Positions 22,610 to 31,743 of a stretch of DNA of 64,000 bases are shown piece by piece. Source of the stretch: Streptomyces narbonensis (GTDB lineage: Bacteria > Actinomycetota > Actinomycetes > Streptomycetales > Streptomycetaceae); assembly GCF_014649015.1 (NCBI RefSeq), contig NZ_BMSF01000014.1, positions 62,001-126,000 of the forward strand, read 5' to 3'. Every line of letters starts with the position of its first letter. The stretch's first letter is position 1. The position numbers and the translations under genes are program-made. A model generated the notes under the pieces. The model was not told the DNA's origin. It saw nothing but the letters and a program-made list of their open reading frames with translations, and ran no database searches.

Positions 22610-24352
22610 ATGCCGTACGGGGACGGGGAGACACCGGAGACCGGTGCGGGGACGGACGCCACGGGCGAGGCGGAGCGGACCGTGGCCGCGCTGCGGCGCG
22701 CGGTGGCCGCCGACCCCGGCCGCGCGCTCCCCGAACTCGCCTACGCGCTGCTCGCCTTGGGGTCCCTGCTCGCGGGCGACCCGGAGCGCCACGAGGAGTC
22801 GATCGGCGTCCTGGGCGAGGCGGCCCGGATCTACCGGGGGCTGGCCGGTGACGGGACGGATCCCCCTCTCGTCGGCCTTGCCGTCGCCTCGCAGCGTCAG
22901 GCCCTCGCCCTCGGAGTAGTGGGACGGCGCGAGGAGGCGCGTGCGGTGGCGCGCGAAGCCGTCGGGCTCTGGCGCGGGATCGTGGAGCGACATGTCGAGG
23001 GCGCCCGGCCGGAGTTGGCAGGCGCCCTGGTGAACCTCGGCAACCAGCTCGCCGAGACGGGACACCACCACGAGGCCCTCGACCGCATCACCGAAGCCGT
23101 GGAGATACGGCGCTCACTCGTCGACCCGGCGAGCGGAGCGGGCCGCCAGGAGCTCGCCTCCGTCCTCGGGGACCTCGGCGTCAAGCTGGGGGAGATGGGG
23201 CGCCGGACGGAGGCCCTCGACGCGCTGCGGGCGGCGGTCGGCACGTACCGCGAGAGCGGGGCCGCGGGCCCCGGACGTGCGGCCGGGGCGCGGGGCACCG
23301 GGGAGCTCGCGGAGCACGCGGCGGTCTCCTTCGCGACCGCCCGCACTCTCACCGGCCTCGGGCGCACGGGGGAGGCCCGGCCCTACCTCGAGGAAGTGGC
23401 CGCGCTCCGCGCCGAGATCACCGCGCGCGATCCCAGGGCCGGCGCGTTCCTCGACCACCTCCTCACGGGCCACGGCTACCGCGTCACCCAAGACGGCGGG
23501 ATCCAGCGGGAAGGAGCCGAGGGAGTCGATCCGCTCGGCGAGCTCGACCGGCTGAACGCGCACGGTCTGGCCCTCGCGGACTCCGGCCGGGTGGACCTCG
23601 CGGCGGAGACCCTCGCCGAGGCCGCCGCCCTCGGCCGCTCGGCAGCCGCCGACGGCGGCACCGCAGTCGTCGTCGCCCTGGCCCGGACACTGCACCACCT
23701 CGGCCTCGTCCGGGCTTGGGCCGGTCGTCGGGAGGAGGCGCTGGAAGCCGCGGACGAGGCCGTCCACCTCTGCCGACGCCACCTCTTCACCGCACCCGAC
23801 ACCCTCCGGCCCCTCCTCGCCGAGGCCGCGGACAGCCTCGGTAGCCGGCTCGCGGTCCTCGGCCGCCACAGTGACGCCGTCGCGCCCGCCACGGAGGCCG
23901 TCGCGCTCTACCGGCAGCTGGCCCACACCGACCCGGAGACGTACGAGGGAGAGCTCGCCCGGGCGCTGAACAACCTCGGCATCCGGCTCACCGACAGCGA
24001 CCGGCACGAGGAGGCGCTCGCCGTCACGGAACAGGCGGTCGACCTCCAGCGTCGCCTGCACCGGCGCGACCCGGAGGGCCACTTCGAGGGCCTTGTCCAC
24101 GCCCTGTCCAACCTCGCGCTGAGGCTGGCCCGCGTCGACCGGTCCGAGGAGGTCGTGCGCCCCACGGCCGAGGCCGTGCGGCTGCTGGGTTCTCTGGACC
24201 GGATCCATCCGAGCAACGACGTCGCCGCCCTCGCCGACTCCCTCGCCTGGCTCGCCTGGTACCTGGGGAAGCGGGGCCACCGCGGAGCCGCGAAGGACAC
24301 GGCGCGGGCGGCGGAGGAGCTGCGCCGTCGCGCCCCGAAGCCGGGCAGGTAG
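22610..24352 (+). CDS. Tetratricopeptide-repeat protein
   Basis: A 580-aa soluble helical-repeat protein. TPR-like units recur about every 44 residues, for example ELAGALVNLGNQLAETGHH, ELASVLGDLGVKLGEMGRR, ELARALNNLGIRLTDSDRH and GLVHALSNLALRLARVDRS, each followed by an EAL...AV.L(R/Y)R helix. TPR arrays form protein-binding solenoids. No enzymatic domain is visible. In Streptomyces such proteins often sit at the C-end of signalling ATPases, but here the array is free-standing. A partner cannot be inferred from the neighbours; the small membrane protein 43 bp downstream is a possible one. Confidence 0.85.
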   Translation: MPYGDGETPETGAGTDATGEAERTVAALRRAVAADPGRALPELAYALLALGSLLAGDPERHEESIGVLGEAARIYRGLAGDGTDPPLVGLAVASQRQALALGVVGRREEARAVAREAVGLWRGIVERHVEGARPELAGALVNLGNQLAETGHHHEALDRITEAVEIRRSLVDPASGAGRQELASVLGDLGVKLGEMGRRTEALDALRAAVGTYRESGAAGPGRAAGARGTGELAEHAAVSFATARTLTGLGRTGEARPYLEEVAALRAEITARDPRAGAFLDHLLTGHGYRVTQDGGIQREGAEGVDPLGELDRLNAHGLALADSGRVDLAAETLAEAAALGRSAAADGGTAVVVALARTLHHLGLVRAWAGRREEALEAADEAVHLCRRHLFTAPDTLRPLLAEAADSLGSRLAVLGRHSDAVAPATEAVALYRQLAHTDPETYEGELARALNNLGIRLTDSDRHEEALAVTEQAVDLQRRLHRRDPEGHFEGLVHALSNLALRLARVDRSEEVVRPTAEAVRLLGSLDRIHPSNDVAALADSLAWLAWYLGKRGHRGAAKDTARAAEELRRRAPKPGR

Positions 24353-24395
24353 CGCAGGAGGAACCGTCCGGCGGCGGCCGGCGTCCGTAGCCGAC

Positions 24396-24851
24396 ATGAG
24401 CGGTGGGGAGCGGCCGGAGAGGGCCGAGGACGAGGGGTCCGACGAGAACGGTGAGCGGGGAATCCTGGGCGAGCCGGGTGGACCGGGCGAACCGGGCGAG
24501 AAGGGCGAGCCGGGCGGGGACAAGGAGCTGTTGCTGAGCAGCGCCGGCTGCGTGCTGGCCCTCGCCGGCGTCCTGGCCGCGGCCGCCTACGCGGTGCCCC
24601 GGGCCGAGTACAGCTACGACGGTGGCTTCGAGGGCGAGGGCACCGACTGGGGCGTGGTCCTCGTCGAGGTGCCGCTGATCCTCCTCGGCGGCTTCGCTCT
24701 CCCGCCCCTGACCTGGGCGGCGGCCACCCGGCACCTGCGCCCGTGGGCGGCGGCGCTCGTCTGCCTCGCCGTCGTCGTCCTCGGACTCTGGGGACTCGAC
24801 GCGCTCTGGCATCCGCCGCAGGCCCCCCGGGGGTACGAGCGGGGGATCTGA
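24396..24851 (+). CDS. Small membrane protein with collagen-like N-terminus
   Basis: A 151-aa protein with an unusual layout. Residues ~24-42 form six Gly-X-Y triplets (GEPGGPGEPGEKGEPGGD), a short collagen-like stretch. Three hydrophobic segments follow: about 47-67, 86-106 and 114-133. The N-terminus is acidic and probably cytoplasmic or disordered. Six triplets are too few for a stable triple helix alone. It lies 43 bp after the TPR gene and may be co-transcribed with it. No function assigned. Confidence 0.65.
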   Translation: MSGGERPERAEDEGSDENGERGILGEPGGPGEPGEKGEPGGDKELLLSSAGCVLALAGVLAAAAYAVPRAEYSYDGGFEGEGTDWGVVLVEVPLILLGGFALPPLTWAAATRHLRPWAAALVCLAVVVLGLWGLDALWHPPQAPRGYERGI

Positions 24852-24940
24852 CGGCCGCGCAACCACCCGTGGCCGAGGGGGAGTACGGTCGTGATCATGT
24901 ACGGACGCAGGGCGTCCCCCGGCGAGGAGTGAGGAACCCC

Positions 24941-25426
24941 ATGGCACAGGAACAGAGCACCCCCGAGACCGTCGTCTCGTACCCGGTCGGGCACGTCGTC
25001 GGCGGACGGCAGGAGGTGCGCGACGACGAGTGGGGCGACGTCGAGTCGGTGGTCCGGCTCGACGCGGAGGCCTTCGGCCCCGAGGCGCTGGCCGGCCTCG
25101 ACGCCTTCTCGCACCTGGAGGTCGTCTACCACTTCGACCGGGTGCAGCCCGACGCGGTCCAGACCGGGGCTCGCCACCCGCGCGGCAACACGGAGTGGCC
25201 GCTGGTCGGGATCTTCGCCCAGCGCGGCAAGAACCGCCCCAACCGCCTCGGGGTCTCGCGCTGCCGGCTCATCCGCACCGACGGCCTCGACCTCCACGTA
25301 CAGGGTCTGGACGCCGTCGACGGCACGCCCGTCCTCGACATCAAGCCGTACATGGCCGAGTTCGGCCCCCAGGGCACGACCACCCAGCCCGAGTGGGCCG
25401 ACGAGATCATGCGCCGCTACTACTGA
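24941..25426 (+). CDS. TrmO/TsaA-like tRNA methyltransferase family protein
   Basis: A 161-aa protein of the TsaA/VirR fold. Key motifs are present: ARHPRGNTEWPLVGIFAQRG (shortened as HPRGN and GIFAQRG) and NRPNRLGVS, followed by LDIKPYMAEF. TrmO methylates N6-threonylcarbamoyladenosine at position 37 of tRNA using S-adenosylmethionine; many actinobacterial homologues are untested. Starts at ATG 24941 after a GAGGAGTGAGGAA ribosome-binding region. The gene appears monocistronic. Confidence 0.8.
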   Translation: MAQEQSTPETVVSYPVGHVVGGRQEVRDDEWGDVESVVRLDAEAFGPEALAGLDAFSHLEVVYHFDRVQPDAVQTGARHPRGNTEWPLVGIFAQRGKNRPNRLGVSRCRLIRTDGLDLHVQGLDAVDGTPVLDIKPYMAEFGPQGTTTQPEWADEIMRRYY

Positions 25427-25563
25427 GGCGTGGGCGCTCGCTTCGACAGCCGTCCGGCGGTGAACCGACGCACACGGAACTCGAACCAGGGGGTGTCTCG
25501 TCGATCAGGCCGGATCAGGGAGCGGCGTCCGGTGCGGTGCATCGCAAGGCGCCGGAGCGGCAT

Positions 25564-25578
25564 AATAGCGGAGCTATT
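25564..25578. promoter_or_regulatory. Small inverted repeat upstream of the two-component operon
   Basis: AATAGC-GGA-GCTATT is a perfect 6-bp dyad in a locally AT-rich spot, overlapping a CATAAT (25561-25566) that could be a -10. It is the only notable structure in the 25427-25663 gap. Confidence 0.35.
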
Positions 25579-25663
25579 CAGGCGTTTCGGCAACGCGGCG
25601 AGGTGACGTGCCGGACGCCGCGAGCCCGGCATGATCGACAAGACACCCCCTAGGGTTTCCCTT

Positions 25664-26371
25664 GTGCGTGTACTGCTGGTGGCAGACGACGAGCCGATCG
25701 CGGAGTCCCTGCGGCGCGGACTGCTGCGCTACGGGTTCGAGGTGGAATGGGTGACCACGGGGGCCGCGGGGCTCGCCGTCTCCACCCCGTACGACCTCGT
25801 CCTCCTCGATCTCGGCCTGCCCGACACCGACGGGTTGGACGTCTGCCGGGCGCTGCGGCTCCGAGGTGACGTGCCGATCATCGTGATCAGCGCGCGCAGC
25901 GACGAGACGGACCGGGTCGTCGGCCTGGAGATCGGGGCCGACGACTACGTGTCCAAGCCCTTCGGGGTGCGCGAGGTGATCGCCCGGATCCGGGCCGTAC
26001 TGCGACGGGCACGGCCCGAGAACCGTCCGTCGGGGCCCCAGAGTTACGGCGCGCGGCTGAGCCTCGACCGCAAGGCCGGACGGGTGCGGCTGGACGGCGC
26101 CGAGGTGGCGCTGACGCCGAAGGAGTACGACCTGCTGGCCTTCCTCACGGAGGAGCCGGGCGCCCTGATGTCCCGCGAGCAGATCATGGAGGCCGTCTGG
26201 GGCGCCAACTGGTTCGGGCCGACCAAGACGCTGGACGTCCATGTGGCCGGCCTGCGCCGGAAGTTGGCGGGGGCCGTGGCCATCGAGGCGGTGCGCGGAG
26301 TGGGGTTCCGGCTGGTCGTCGCGCCGGACGGGACGGGTGACGGGCCCGTGGCCCCGGGGGACAGCGCGTGA
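25664..26371 (+). CDS. OmpR-family response regulator
   Basis: A 235-aa regulator: receiver domain with acidic D8-D9, phosphoacceptor D49 in LVLLDLGLPD and K98 in YVSKPF, then a winged helix (~125-220) with ALTPKEYDLLAFL and KTLDVHVAGLRRKL. The GTG at 25664 gives the usual start VRVLLV; an ATG at 25631 would add 11 residues. TAGGGT at 25651-25656 would place the transcript start near the GTG itself, so translation may be leaderless. The end overlaps the histidine kinase start by ATGA, a typical coupled two-component pair. Its targets are unknown. Confidence 0.9.
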   Translation: MRVLLVADDEPIAESLRRGLLRYGFEVEWVTTGAAGLAVSTPYDLVLLDLGLPDTDGLDVCRALRLRGDVPIIVISARSDETDRVVGLEIGADDYVSKPFGVREVIARIRAVLRRARPENRPSGPQSYGARLSLDRKAGRVRLDGAEVALTPKEYDLLAFLTEEPGALMSREQIMEAVWGANWFGPTKTLDVHVAGLRRKLAGAVAIEAVRGVGFRLVVAPDGTGDGPVAPGDSA

Positions 26372-27819
26372 TCAGACGGCTGATCGTCAGTTACGTCGCA
26401 CTCGTCGGCGTCGCGCTCGCCGCCTTCACCGTGCCCGTCGCCTTCACCCTCACCGCCCAACTCCGGGGCGACACCGAGGAGTCCGTACGGCGCGAGGCGA
26501 CCACGATGGCGCTGCTGCTCGGCGACGGGGACGAGCCCGCCCGGCAGGCACTCGTCCGGATGGCGCGGGCGTACGCGGACGAGACACCGGGCACGGTCGA
26601 GGTGGTGGCGGCCGACGGCAGGAGTGCGGTGGCTCCGCTGCCGCTGCCCGCGAGCCCGGCCGACGACCCGGCGATCCGGGAGGCCCTGCGTCGCGGGGTG
26701 ACCACGGTCGACTGGGGCTCCCCGCTCGTCTGGGGGCCGGAGCTGGTCCTCACCGTGCCCGTGTACGAAGGGCGGCACGCGGTCCGGGCGCCGGCGGGGG
26801 AGGAGGCGCGGATCGTGGGCGCCGTGCGCATCCGCTACGCGACCGCCGACCTGACGGACCGGCTCTGGCGGATCTGGGGCTTCCGGGCGGTCCTCGCGAT
26901 AGGGGTGCTCGCGGTCGCGGCCGGCCTCGGCGCCGTCGTGGCCCGGCTGCTGACCAAGCCGCTGCGCCAACTCAACGACATGGCACGCCGCTTCGGGGAC
27001 GGAGATCTCACGGCCCGCTCGCCCGTCACGGGACCGAGGGAGACGCGCACGCTGGCCCGGACGCTCAACCAGGGCGCCGAACGCCTCGACACCCTGGTCG
27101 CCTCGCAGCGCATCTTCGTCGCCGACGCCTCGCACCAGCTGCGCACCCCGCTCACCGCCCTGCGGCTCGCGCTCGACAACATCGCGGACGGCGTCGAGGA
27201 CGACTGCGTACGGGAGGACGTGGACCAGGCGACCGCCGAGGTCGTCCGGATGAGCCGGCTGGTCAGTGGACTGCTGGTGCTGGCCCGCGCCGAGGCCAAG
27301 GTGGCCGCGCCCGAGCCGCTCGCCCTGCGCGAGCTCGTCGAGGACCGGCTGAGCGTGTGGCGGCCCGCCGCCGACGAGCGCGGAGTGACGATCGTCCTCT
27401 CGGGCACGGCCGACGAAGGGCCCCGGGTGCTCGCCGGGCCCGGCAATCTGGACCAGGTCCTCGACAACGTCCTCTCCAACGCCCTGGAGGTCTCCCCTGA
27501 CCGGGGGACGATCACCGTACGGGTGGAGACGCGCGGCCCGGAGGAGGCGGTCCTGGAGGTCTTCGACCAGGGCCCCGGCATGTCCGCCGCCGAACAGGCC
27601 CGCGCCTTCGACCGCTTCTGGCGCGGCCAGGGCCTGACCGGCCGCACGGGATCCGGCCTGGGCCTGGCCATCGTCAAGCAGCTGGTGACGGACGACGGCG
27701 GCCGGGTCGCCCTGAGGGACGCGCCCGGCGGCGGACTGTGCGTACGGATCGGGCTGCGGACGGCGGGCCAGGACCTGTCCGGCCGATCACGGCCGGGGCC
27801 GCGGCCTTTCCGACCCTGA
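26368..27819 (+). CDS. Sensor histidine kinase
   Basis: A 483-aa membrane kinase: TM1 ~7-29, an extracytoplasmic sensor of ~130 residues, TM2 ~171-193, a HAMP linker, a dimerisation H-box VADASHQLRTPL with phosphorylated H256, then the ATPase domain with N-box NVLSNALE, G1 DQGPGMS and G2 GSGLGLA. It phosphorylates the response regulator encoded just upstream. The sensor domain has no recognisable ligand motif and no cysteines. The C-terminal tail after the kinase is Arg/Pro-rich. Confidence 0.92.
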   Translation: MIRRLIVSYVALVGVALAAFTVPVAFTLTAQLRGDTEESVRREATTMALLLGDGDEPARQALVRMARAYADETPGTVEVVAADGRSAVAPLPLPASPADDPAIREALRRGVTTVDWGSPLVWGPELVLTVPVYEGRHAVRAPAGEEARIVGAVRIRYATADLTDRLWRIWGFRAVLAIGVLAVAAGLGAVVARLLTKPLRQLNDMARRFGDGDLTARSPVTGPRETRTLARTLNQGAERLDTLVASQRIFVADASHQLRTPLTALRLALDNIADGVEDDCVREDVDQATAEVVRMSRLVSGLLVLARAEAKVAAPEPLALRELVEDRLSVWRPAADERGVTIVLSGTADEGPRVLAGPGNLDQVLDNVLSNALEVSPDRGTITVRVETRGPEEAVLEVFDQGPGMSAAEQARAFDRFWRGQGLTGRTGSGLGLAIVKQLVTDDGGRVALRDAPGGGLCVRIGLRTAGQDLSGRSRPGPRPFRP

Positions 27820-27849
27820 TCGTCCGGTCCTGGGGTCCGTCGTCGACCG

Positions 27850-28404
27850 TCACATGGGCAAGGACAGCAGGCGGACGGGACCCGATGGCCACGCCGCGTC
27901 ATCGCGCAGCGGGATGACCATCGTGCGCAGGGGCATCACGACCAGCCGTGACTCGGGCTGTTCGACGAGGACGTCGACATCGAGGCCGTGCCAGCCAAGA
28001 CGGCCGTACAGCTCTTCCAGGGGCGGCCGGCAGAACAGCAGAGCGTGGCGGGGGCCCATCGTGCGGGCGTGCTCCAAGGCCGCGGAGACGACCTGACGGG
28101 CGAGGCCGCAGCCGCGTACGTCAGCGGCCACGGCCACCCCGCCGACACCCACGACCTCGGTCGGCGTGTCGTCGATCACGAGCGGAAGGCGGACCAGACC
28201 CGCGTGCGCGACGAGGCGCGCGCCGCGCCGGATGCCGAAGTGCTCGTCCTTGCCCCGCCACGTGAGGCCGGCCTCCATGACGCCGAAGGGGTCATCGGCG
28301 GCGCCAAGGATCTCGTCCTGCTCGGCTCGGGTGTAGCGCTCCAGGCGTAACACGGTGAACGGGGCAGGGCTCGTGTTCTCGTTCATCTCCCCATCGTGAT
28401 CCAT
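27850..28404 (-). CDS. GNAT-family N-acetyltransferase
   Basis: A 184-aa acetyltransferase. Motif A, GVAVAADVRGCGLARQVV, contains the R/Q-x-x-G-x-G/A type acetyl-CoA loop (RGCGLA). A FCRPPLEELYGRLGW segment matches motif B (Y-x-x-x-G-F). The substrate is unknown. The start is uncertain: ATG 28404 gives MDHDGE, while ATG 28386 gives MNENTS but has GGGGAG directly against it. It converges with the histidine kinase gene and is 46 bp from the next leftward gene. Confidence 0.8.
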   Translation of the reverse strand: MDHDGEMNENTSPAPFTVLRLERYTRAEQDEILGAADDPFGVMEAGLTWRGKDEHFGIRRGARLVAHAGLVRLPLVIDDTPTEVVGVGGVAVAADVRGCGLARQVVSAALEHARTMGPRHALLFCRPPLEELYGRLGWHGLDVDVLVEQPESRLVVMPLRTMVIPLRDDAAWPSGPVRLLSLPM

Positions 28405-28450
28405 GCGACCGCGGGCCGGTCACCGGGGTCATCGCTCACACGCAGAGCTC

Positions 28451-28960
28451 TCAGCTCTCGGCCGGGACCACCGAGGAGTGGTGGTTGACGATCAGCCACC
28501 GGCCGTCGCGCTTCTCGTACTGGTAGGTGTAGCGGGCGTCGACCGCCTTGGTGACGCCCGTCCGGGGGTCGGTGAGGTGGAAGCGGTAGAGCCCGGCGTC
28601 GAGCGCCGAGTTCCGGTCGAGGAGGTGTATCACGGAGCGCAGCTTCTCGCCCCGCGGCTTCTTCTGCAGGAAGTGCGCGAAGTAGTCGGTGATCCCTTCG
28701 TGGTCGGTCCGGATCCGGGAGGAGGCGGTCGGCAGCAGTACGGCGTCCTCGGCGTACCGGTCGGCGACCTTCTCCGGGTCACCGGTCAGGAGCGCCGCGT
28801 TCCACTGGTCGAAGAGCGCGGCGATCTCCCGCTCACCCGCCCGGCCGCGCTGCTTGCCGTCCTCCTCCCCGGCCACGCCGACCCCGGCGGCGAAGGTGCC
28901 GAGCGTCGCCACGGCCAGGGAGGCGGCGAGGGCGGTACGAATGCGGGACTTGGGTGTCAT
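28451..28960 (-). CDS. Secreted SgcJ/SnoaL-like (NTF2-fold) protein
   Basis: A 169-aa protein with a Sec-type signal (MTPKSRIRTALAASLAVATL, cleavage near 28-30) and an NTF2-like domain: IAALFDQWNAALLTGDPEKV, DRYAEDAVLLPT, DHEGITDYFAHFL and DGRWLIVNHHSS. This pattern fits the SgcJ/EcaC or CaMKII-association branch of the fold, often small-molecule binding and sometimes not catalytic. Secretion is the notable point. The neighbours do not indicate a ligand. Confidence 0.8.
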   Translation of the reverse strand: MTPKSRIRTALAASLAVATLGTFAAGVGVAGEEDGKQRGRAGEREIAALFDQWNAALLTGDPEKVADRYAEDAVLLPTASSRIRTDHEGITDYFAHFLQKKPRGEKLRSVIHLLDRNSALDAGLYRFHLTDPRTGVTKAVDARYTYQYEKRDGRWLIVNHHSSVVPAES

Positions 28961-29109
28961 CGGGGCTCCTGCTGCGAGTGGACGTCACCCGGACGCGGAC
29001 CGGTCCGGGTGGTGTCACTCTCGTCGCGGGTCGTCCAACACCCGTACAGCGGACGGCAAGAGCCCGGACAAGGCTCGGGAAAGTCCGCGCCGCGGACGGG
29101 CGGGTCCGC

Positions 29110-30021
29110 TCACACGGCGGGGCGGACGGGCGGGAAGGGGACCTCCCTGAGCAGCGGCAGCAACATCTCCTCCTCGTAGGCGAGATGGGCCGTGAGCTCC
29201 CTGGACATCCGCTCCAGTTCGGCGCGGAACACCTCCGGGTCCGCGCCGGCGATGTCGGCGAGGTGTCCGCCCAGCTCCTGCTGGAGGCGGGCGAAGGTGC
29301 GGTGTTCGGCGCGGAGCCGCTCGAAGACGTCGGCGAGGTGCGGGTGATGGGCCTCGACGCCCGGGAAGAGATGGGCGTCCTCGGTCGTGTGGTGGAAGGT
29401 CAGCGACTGGCAGAACGCGAGGCACCGCTGCCGGATCTGGAGTCCTAGCCCCGGCGCCGGCGGCTCGCCGGGTTCCTGGTGCGCGGCCAGCGCGGCGAAG
29501 TGCGCGTCGACCTCTTCCCGTACGCGTCCCAGCTGGCCGCGGAGCCAGACGTGGACCTCCATGACCTTGTCGGCGAGGTTCGCGACCTCGGACGGGCCCT
29601 CGTCCGCGGAGGTCGTATCGCGCTCCAGGACCACGACCGGCAGGACGCGCGCGGTGTTGCGCTGGTACTCGCCGTAGCCCGGCTCCGCGCTCACCACATG
29701 GGCGAACAGCCGGTCGCGCCGGGCGCCTTCGGCGGGGACGGCGAGGGCCTCGAACTCCTCGGTGCCGAGCTCCACCCGGACCAGCGGGTGGGCCATCAGG
29801 TTGTGGAACCAGTCGGGGTGCCGGTCCGACCCGAGGTTCGATCCGACGACCATCAGGAGGTCGCCGTGGCGGACGTACCCGAGGGGCACGGTGCGCTGGA
29901 CGCCGGAGTGCGCCCCGGTGGTGGTGAGGAGCAGCAGGTCGCCGCCCTCGAAGTAGCCGCCGACCTTCCCGCTGTTCGCGCGGAACTCGTCGATGACGGA
30001 CTGGTTGAAGGATGTGGGCAT
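29110..30021 (-). CDS. F420-dependent nitroreductase-hemerythrin fusion
   Basis: A 303-aa two-domain protein. Residues 1-~135 form a DDN/Rv3547-type split-barrel domain: NQSVIDEFRANSGKVGGYF, LLLLTTTGAHSG and SNLGSDRHPDWFHNLMAHP, which bind the deazaflavin F420. Residues ~150-300 form a four-helix hemerythrin-like domain with LTFHHTTEDAHLFP, a central RAEHRTF and LTAHLAYEEEMLLP, enough His/Glu ligands for a di-iron site. The combination suggests F420-linked reduction tied to oxygen, NO or redox sensing. An AAA-free, single-gene unit; the ATG is preceded by a weak ribosome-binding site. Confidence 0.85.
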   Translation of the reverse strand: MPTSFNQSVIDEFRANSGKVGGYFEGGDLLLLTTTGAHSGVQRTVPLGYVRHGDLLMVVGSNLGSDRHPDWFHNLMAHPLVRVELGTEEFEALAVPAEGARRDRLFAHVVSAEPGYGEYQRNTARVLPVVVLERDTTSADEGPSEVANLADKVMEVHVWLRGQLGRVREEVDAHFAALAAHQEPGEPPAPGLGLQIRQRCLAFCQSLTFHHTTEDAHLFPGVEAHHPHLADVFERLRAEHRTFARLQQELGGHLADIAGADPEVFRAELERMSRELTAHLAYEEEMLLPLLREVPFPPVRPAV

Positions 30022-30266
30022 GATGATGCGGTCTCCGTGAAGGGCGCGAGCGCCCCGGGTGTGCCGTGCGGGCGCGCGTCGGAGGCGGCCGGGTCACGGT
30101 GTGCGTGAAAGGACGGGTGCCTCGCGCGGGAATGCCGCGCGCGAACGCACCGGGTCAGGTGGTCGCTTGACTGCCGGCCGGCCCACTGCTCTTTGGCCGA
30201 CGCCACGCGCCACGGGTCCGATTAAAGCACAGCACCGTCGAGCGCCGTGCCCCACCGCACGGAGCC

Positions 30267-31634
30267 TCAGCCCGAGGGCGGTCCGTCGACGATGCCCCGG
30301 ACCGCGCCGAGGGAGAGGAGGTCCCGCGGGCGCAGCCGGAGCAGGTCGGCGGTGGAGTCCGCCTCCTCGGGAGCCCGCTTGAGGATGGCCGCCGCGAGTT
30401 CCGGGGCGATGACGGAGAAGTAGCTGTCCGGGGTCGCCCAGGTGTTGCCGGGGGCGGCGAGGGCGAGCGCGCCGCCCGAACCGCCTTCCCCGACGAGCAG
30501 GGACGTGATCGGGACATGGGCCGTGGCGACGGCCTCGAAGAGGGCGGCGATGGCGGGGCCCGCTCCGTCCCGCTCGGCCTGGGGGTCGTTGGCCGCGCCG
30601 GGCGTGTCGACGAGGGTGAGGACCGGGATCCCGAGGCGGTCGGCGAGGCGGACGAGCCGGGTCGCCGTGCGGAAGCCGGCGGGCCGGGTGGCGGTGCCGC
30701 ACTGGGCGGCGTAGGCGACGGTCCGGCCGTCGGGGTCCTGCCCGAATCCGCAGAGCATGCCCGGGTCCGTGCCTCCGCAGCGGTCGCCGGAGATCTCGGC
30801 GCGGTGCGTGAAGTGGGCGTCGAGGTAGGCGGGCGCCCGGGGCCGGTCGGGGTGCCGGGCGCGGGCCACGGCCTCCCGGCCGGACTCGACGGCCGCGGTG
30901 GCGCCGGTGAGGGGGCCGGCTCCGGTTCCGAGGGCGTACGGCGGCGGGACCGGCCCTTCGGCGGGCCGCGTGAGGAGCGTGAGCCAGCGGCCGAGCACGG
31001 CCCGTAGCTCCCCGGGCGGAACGACGGCGTCGATGTGGCCGTGGGCGAGCTGGGCCTCCGCCGTGTACGCGGCGGGGTCGGCGTCCGCCGGGCGCACCCG
31101 CGAGCCCGCGAAGCCGACCTGTGCGCCCGGCAGGGCGAGGACGACATCGGAGCCCGCCCCGAGCGTGGCCCAGCCGCCACCGGTCGTCGGGTCCCGCAGG
31201 ACCGCGACCTGCGGCAGGCCGGCGGCCCGGGTGAGCGCCGACTCGCGGGCGATCGCCTGCAGTTGGAGCAGAGCGCGCATGCCCTCGTGCATCCGGCTTC
31301 CGCCGGTGGCGGGAAGCGCGACCACGGGCAGCCGCCGGGAGCGGGCGAGCCGGTGCGCGGCGGCCGCCCGCGCGCCCGTGCGCTCGCCGATGGACCCGCC
31401 GAGGAAGCGGAACTCGAAGGACAGCAGCACCACCGGCACGCCGCCGATCGCACCCGTACCGCAGATCACCGACTCGGACTCGCCGGAGCGGTCCGCGGCG
31501 CGGCCGTGCGCGGCCGCGTAGCCCGGCCAGCCGATCGGCCCGTCCCCTTCCAAGGGTCCCTCGGAGAAGGGGAGTTCGGTGAAGTCGTCGGTGACGAGCG
31601 CGATCGCCTCGCGTGCCGTCATCGGGTGGGTCAT
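30267..31634 (-). CDS. Acyl-CoA carboxyltransferase, fused beta-alpha (AccD/AccA-like)
   Basis: A 455-aa carboxyltransferase with two crotonase-fold halves: an N-terminal AccD-like half (SFEFRFLGGSIGERTG, PVVALPATGGSRMHEG) and a C-terminal AccA-like half (GIPVLTLVDTPGAAND, ITSLLVGEGGSGGALALA). It lacks the AccD zinc-ribbon and is shorter than the ~520-residue propionyl-CoA carboxylase beta subunits. It would transfer CO2 from biotin to an acyl-CoA, but no biotin carboxylase or carrier gene is adjacent. The start ATG at 31634 has GAGG 6 bp upstream. Confidence 0.8.
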   Translation of the reverse strand: MTHPMTAREAIALVTDDFTELPFSEGPLEGDGPIGWPGYAAAHGRAADRSGESESVICGTGAIGGVPVVLLSFEFRFLGGSIGERTGARAAAAHRLARSRRLPVVALPATGGSRMHEGMRALLQLQAIARESALTRAAGLPQVAVLRDPTTGGGWATLGAGSDVVLALPGAQVGFAGSRVRPADADPAAYTAEAQLAHGHIDAVVPPGELRAVLGRWLTLLTRPAEGPVPPPYALGTGAGPLTGATAAVESGREAVARARHPDRPRAPAYLDAHFTHRAEISGDRCGGTDPGMLCGFGQDPDGRTVAYAAQCGTATRPAGFRTATRLVRLADRLGIPVLTLVDTPGAANDPQAERDGAGPAIAALFEAVATAHVPITSLLVGEGGSGGALALAAPGNTWATPDSYFSVIAPELAAAILKRAPEEADSTADLLRLRPRDLLSLGAVRGIVDGPPSG

Positions 31635-31743
31635 GCGTCGCCTCGCCGCTCGTCGCCGGTCCGTCCGTAGGGGTGGTTCGGTGGTGCCCCTCCACCGTAC
31701 CGTCGGCCGGTGGAGGGGTGACGAAGCCGCACGAAAGACCAGG

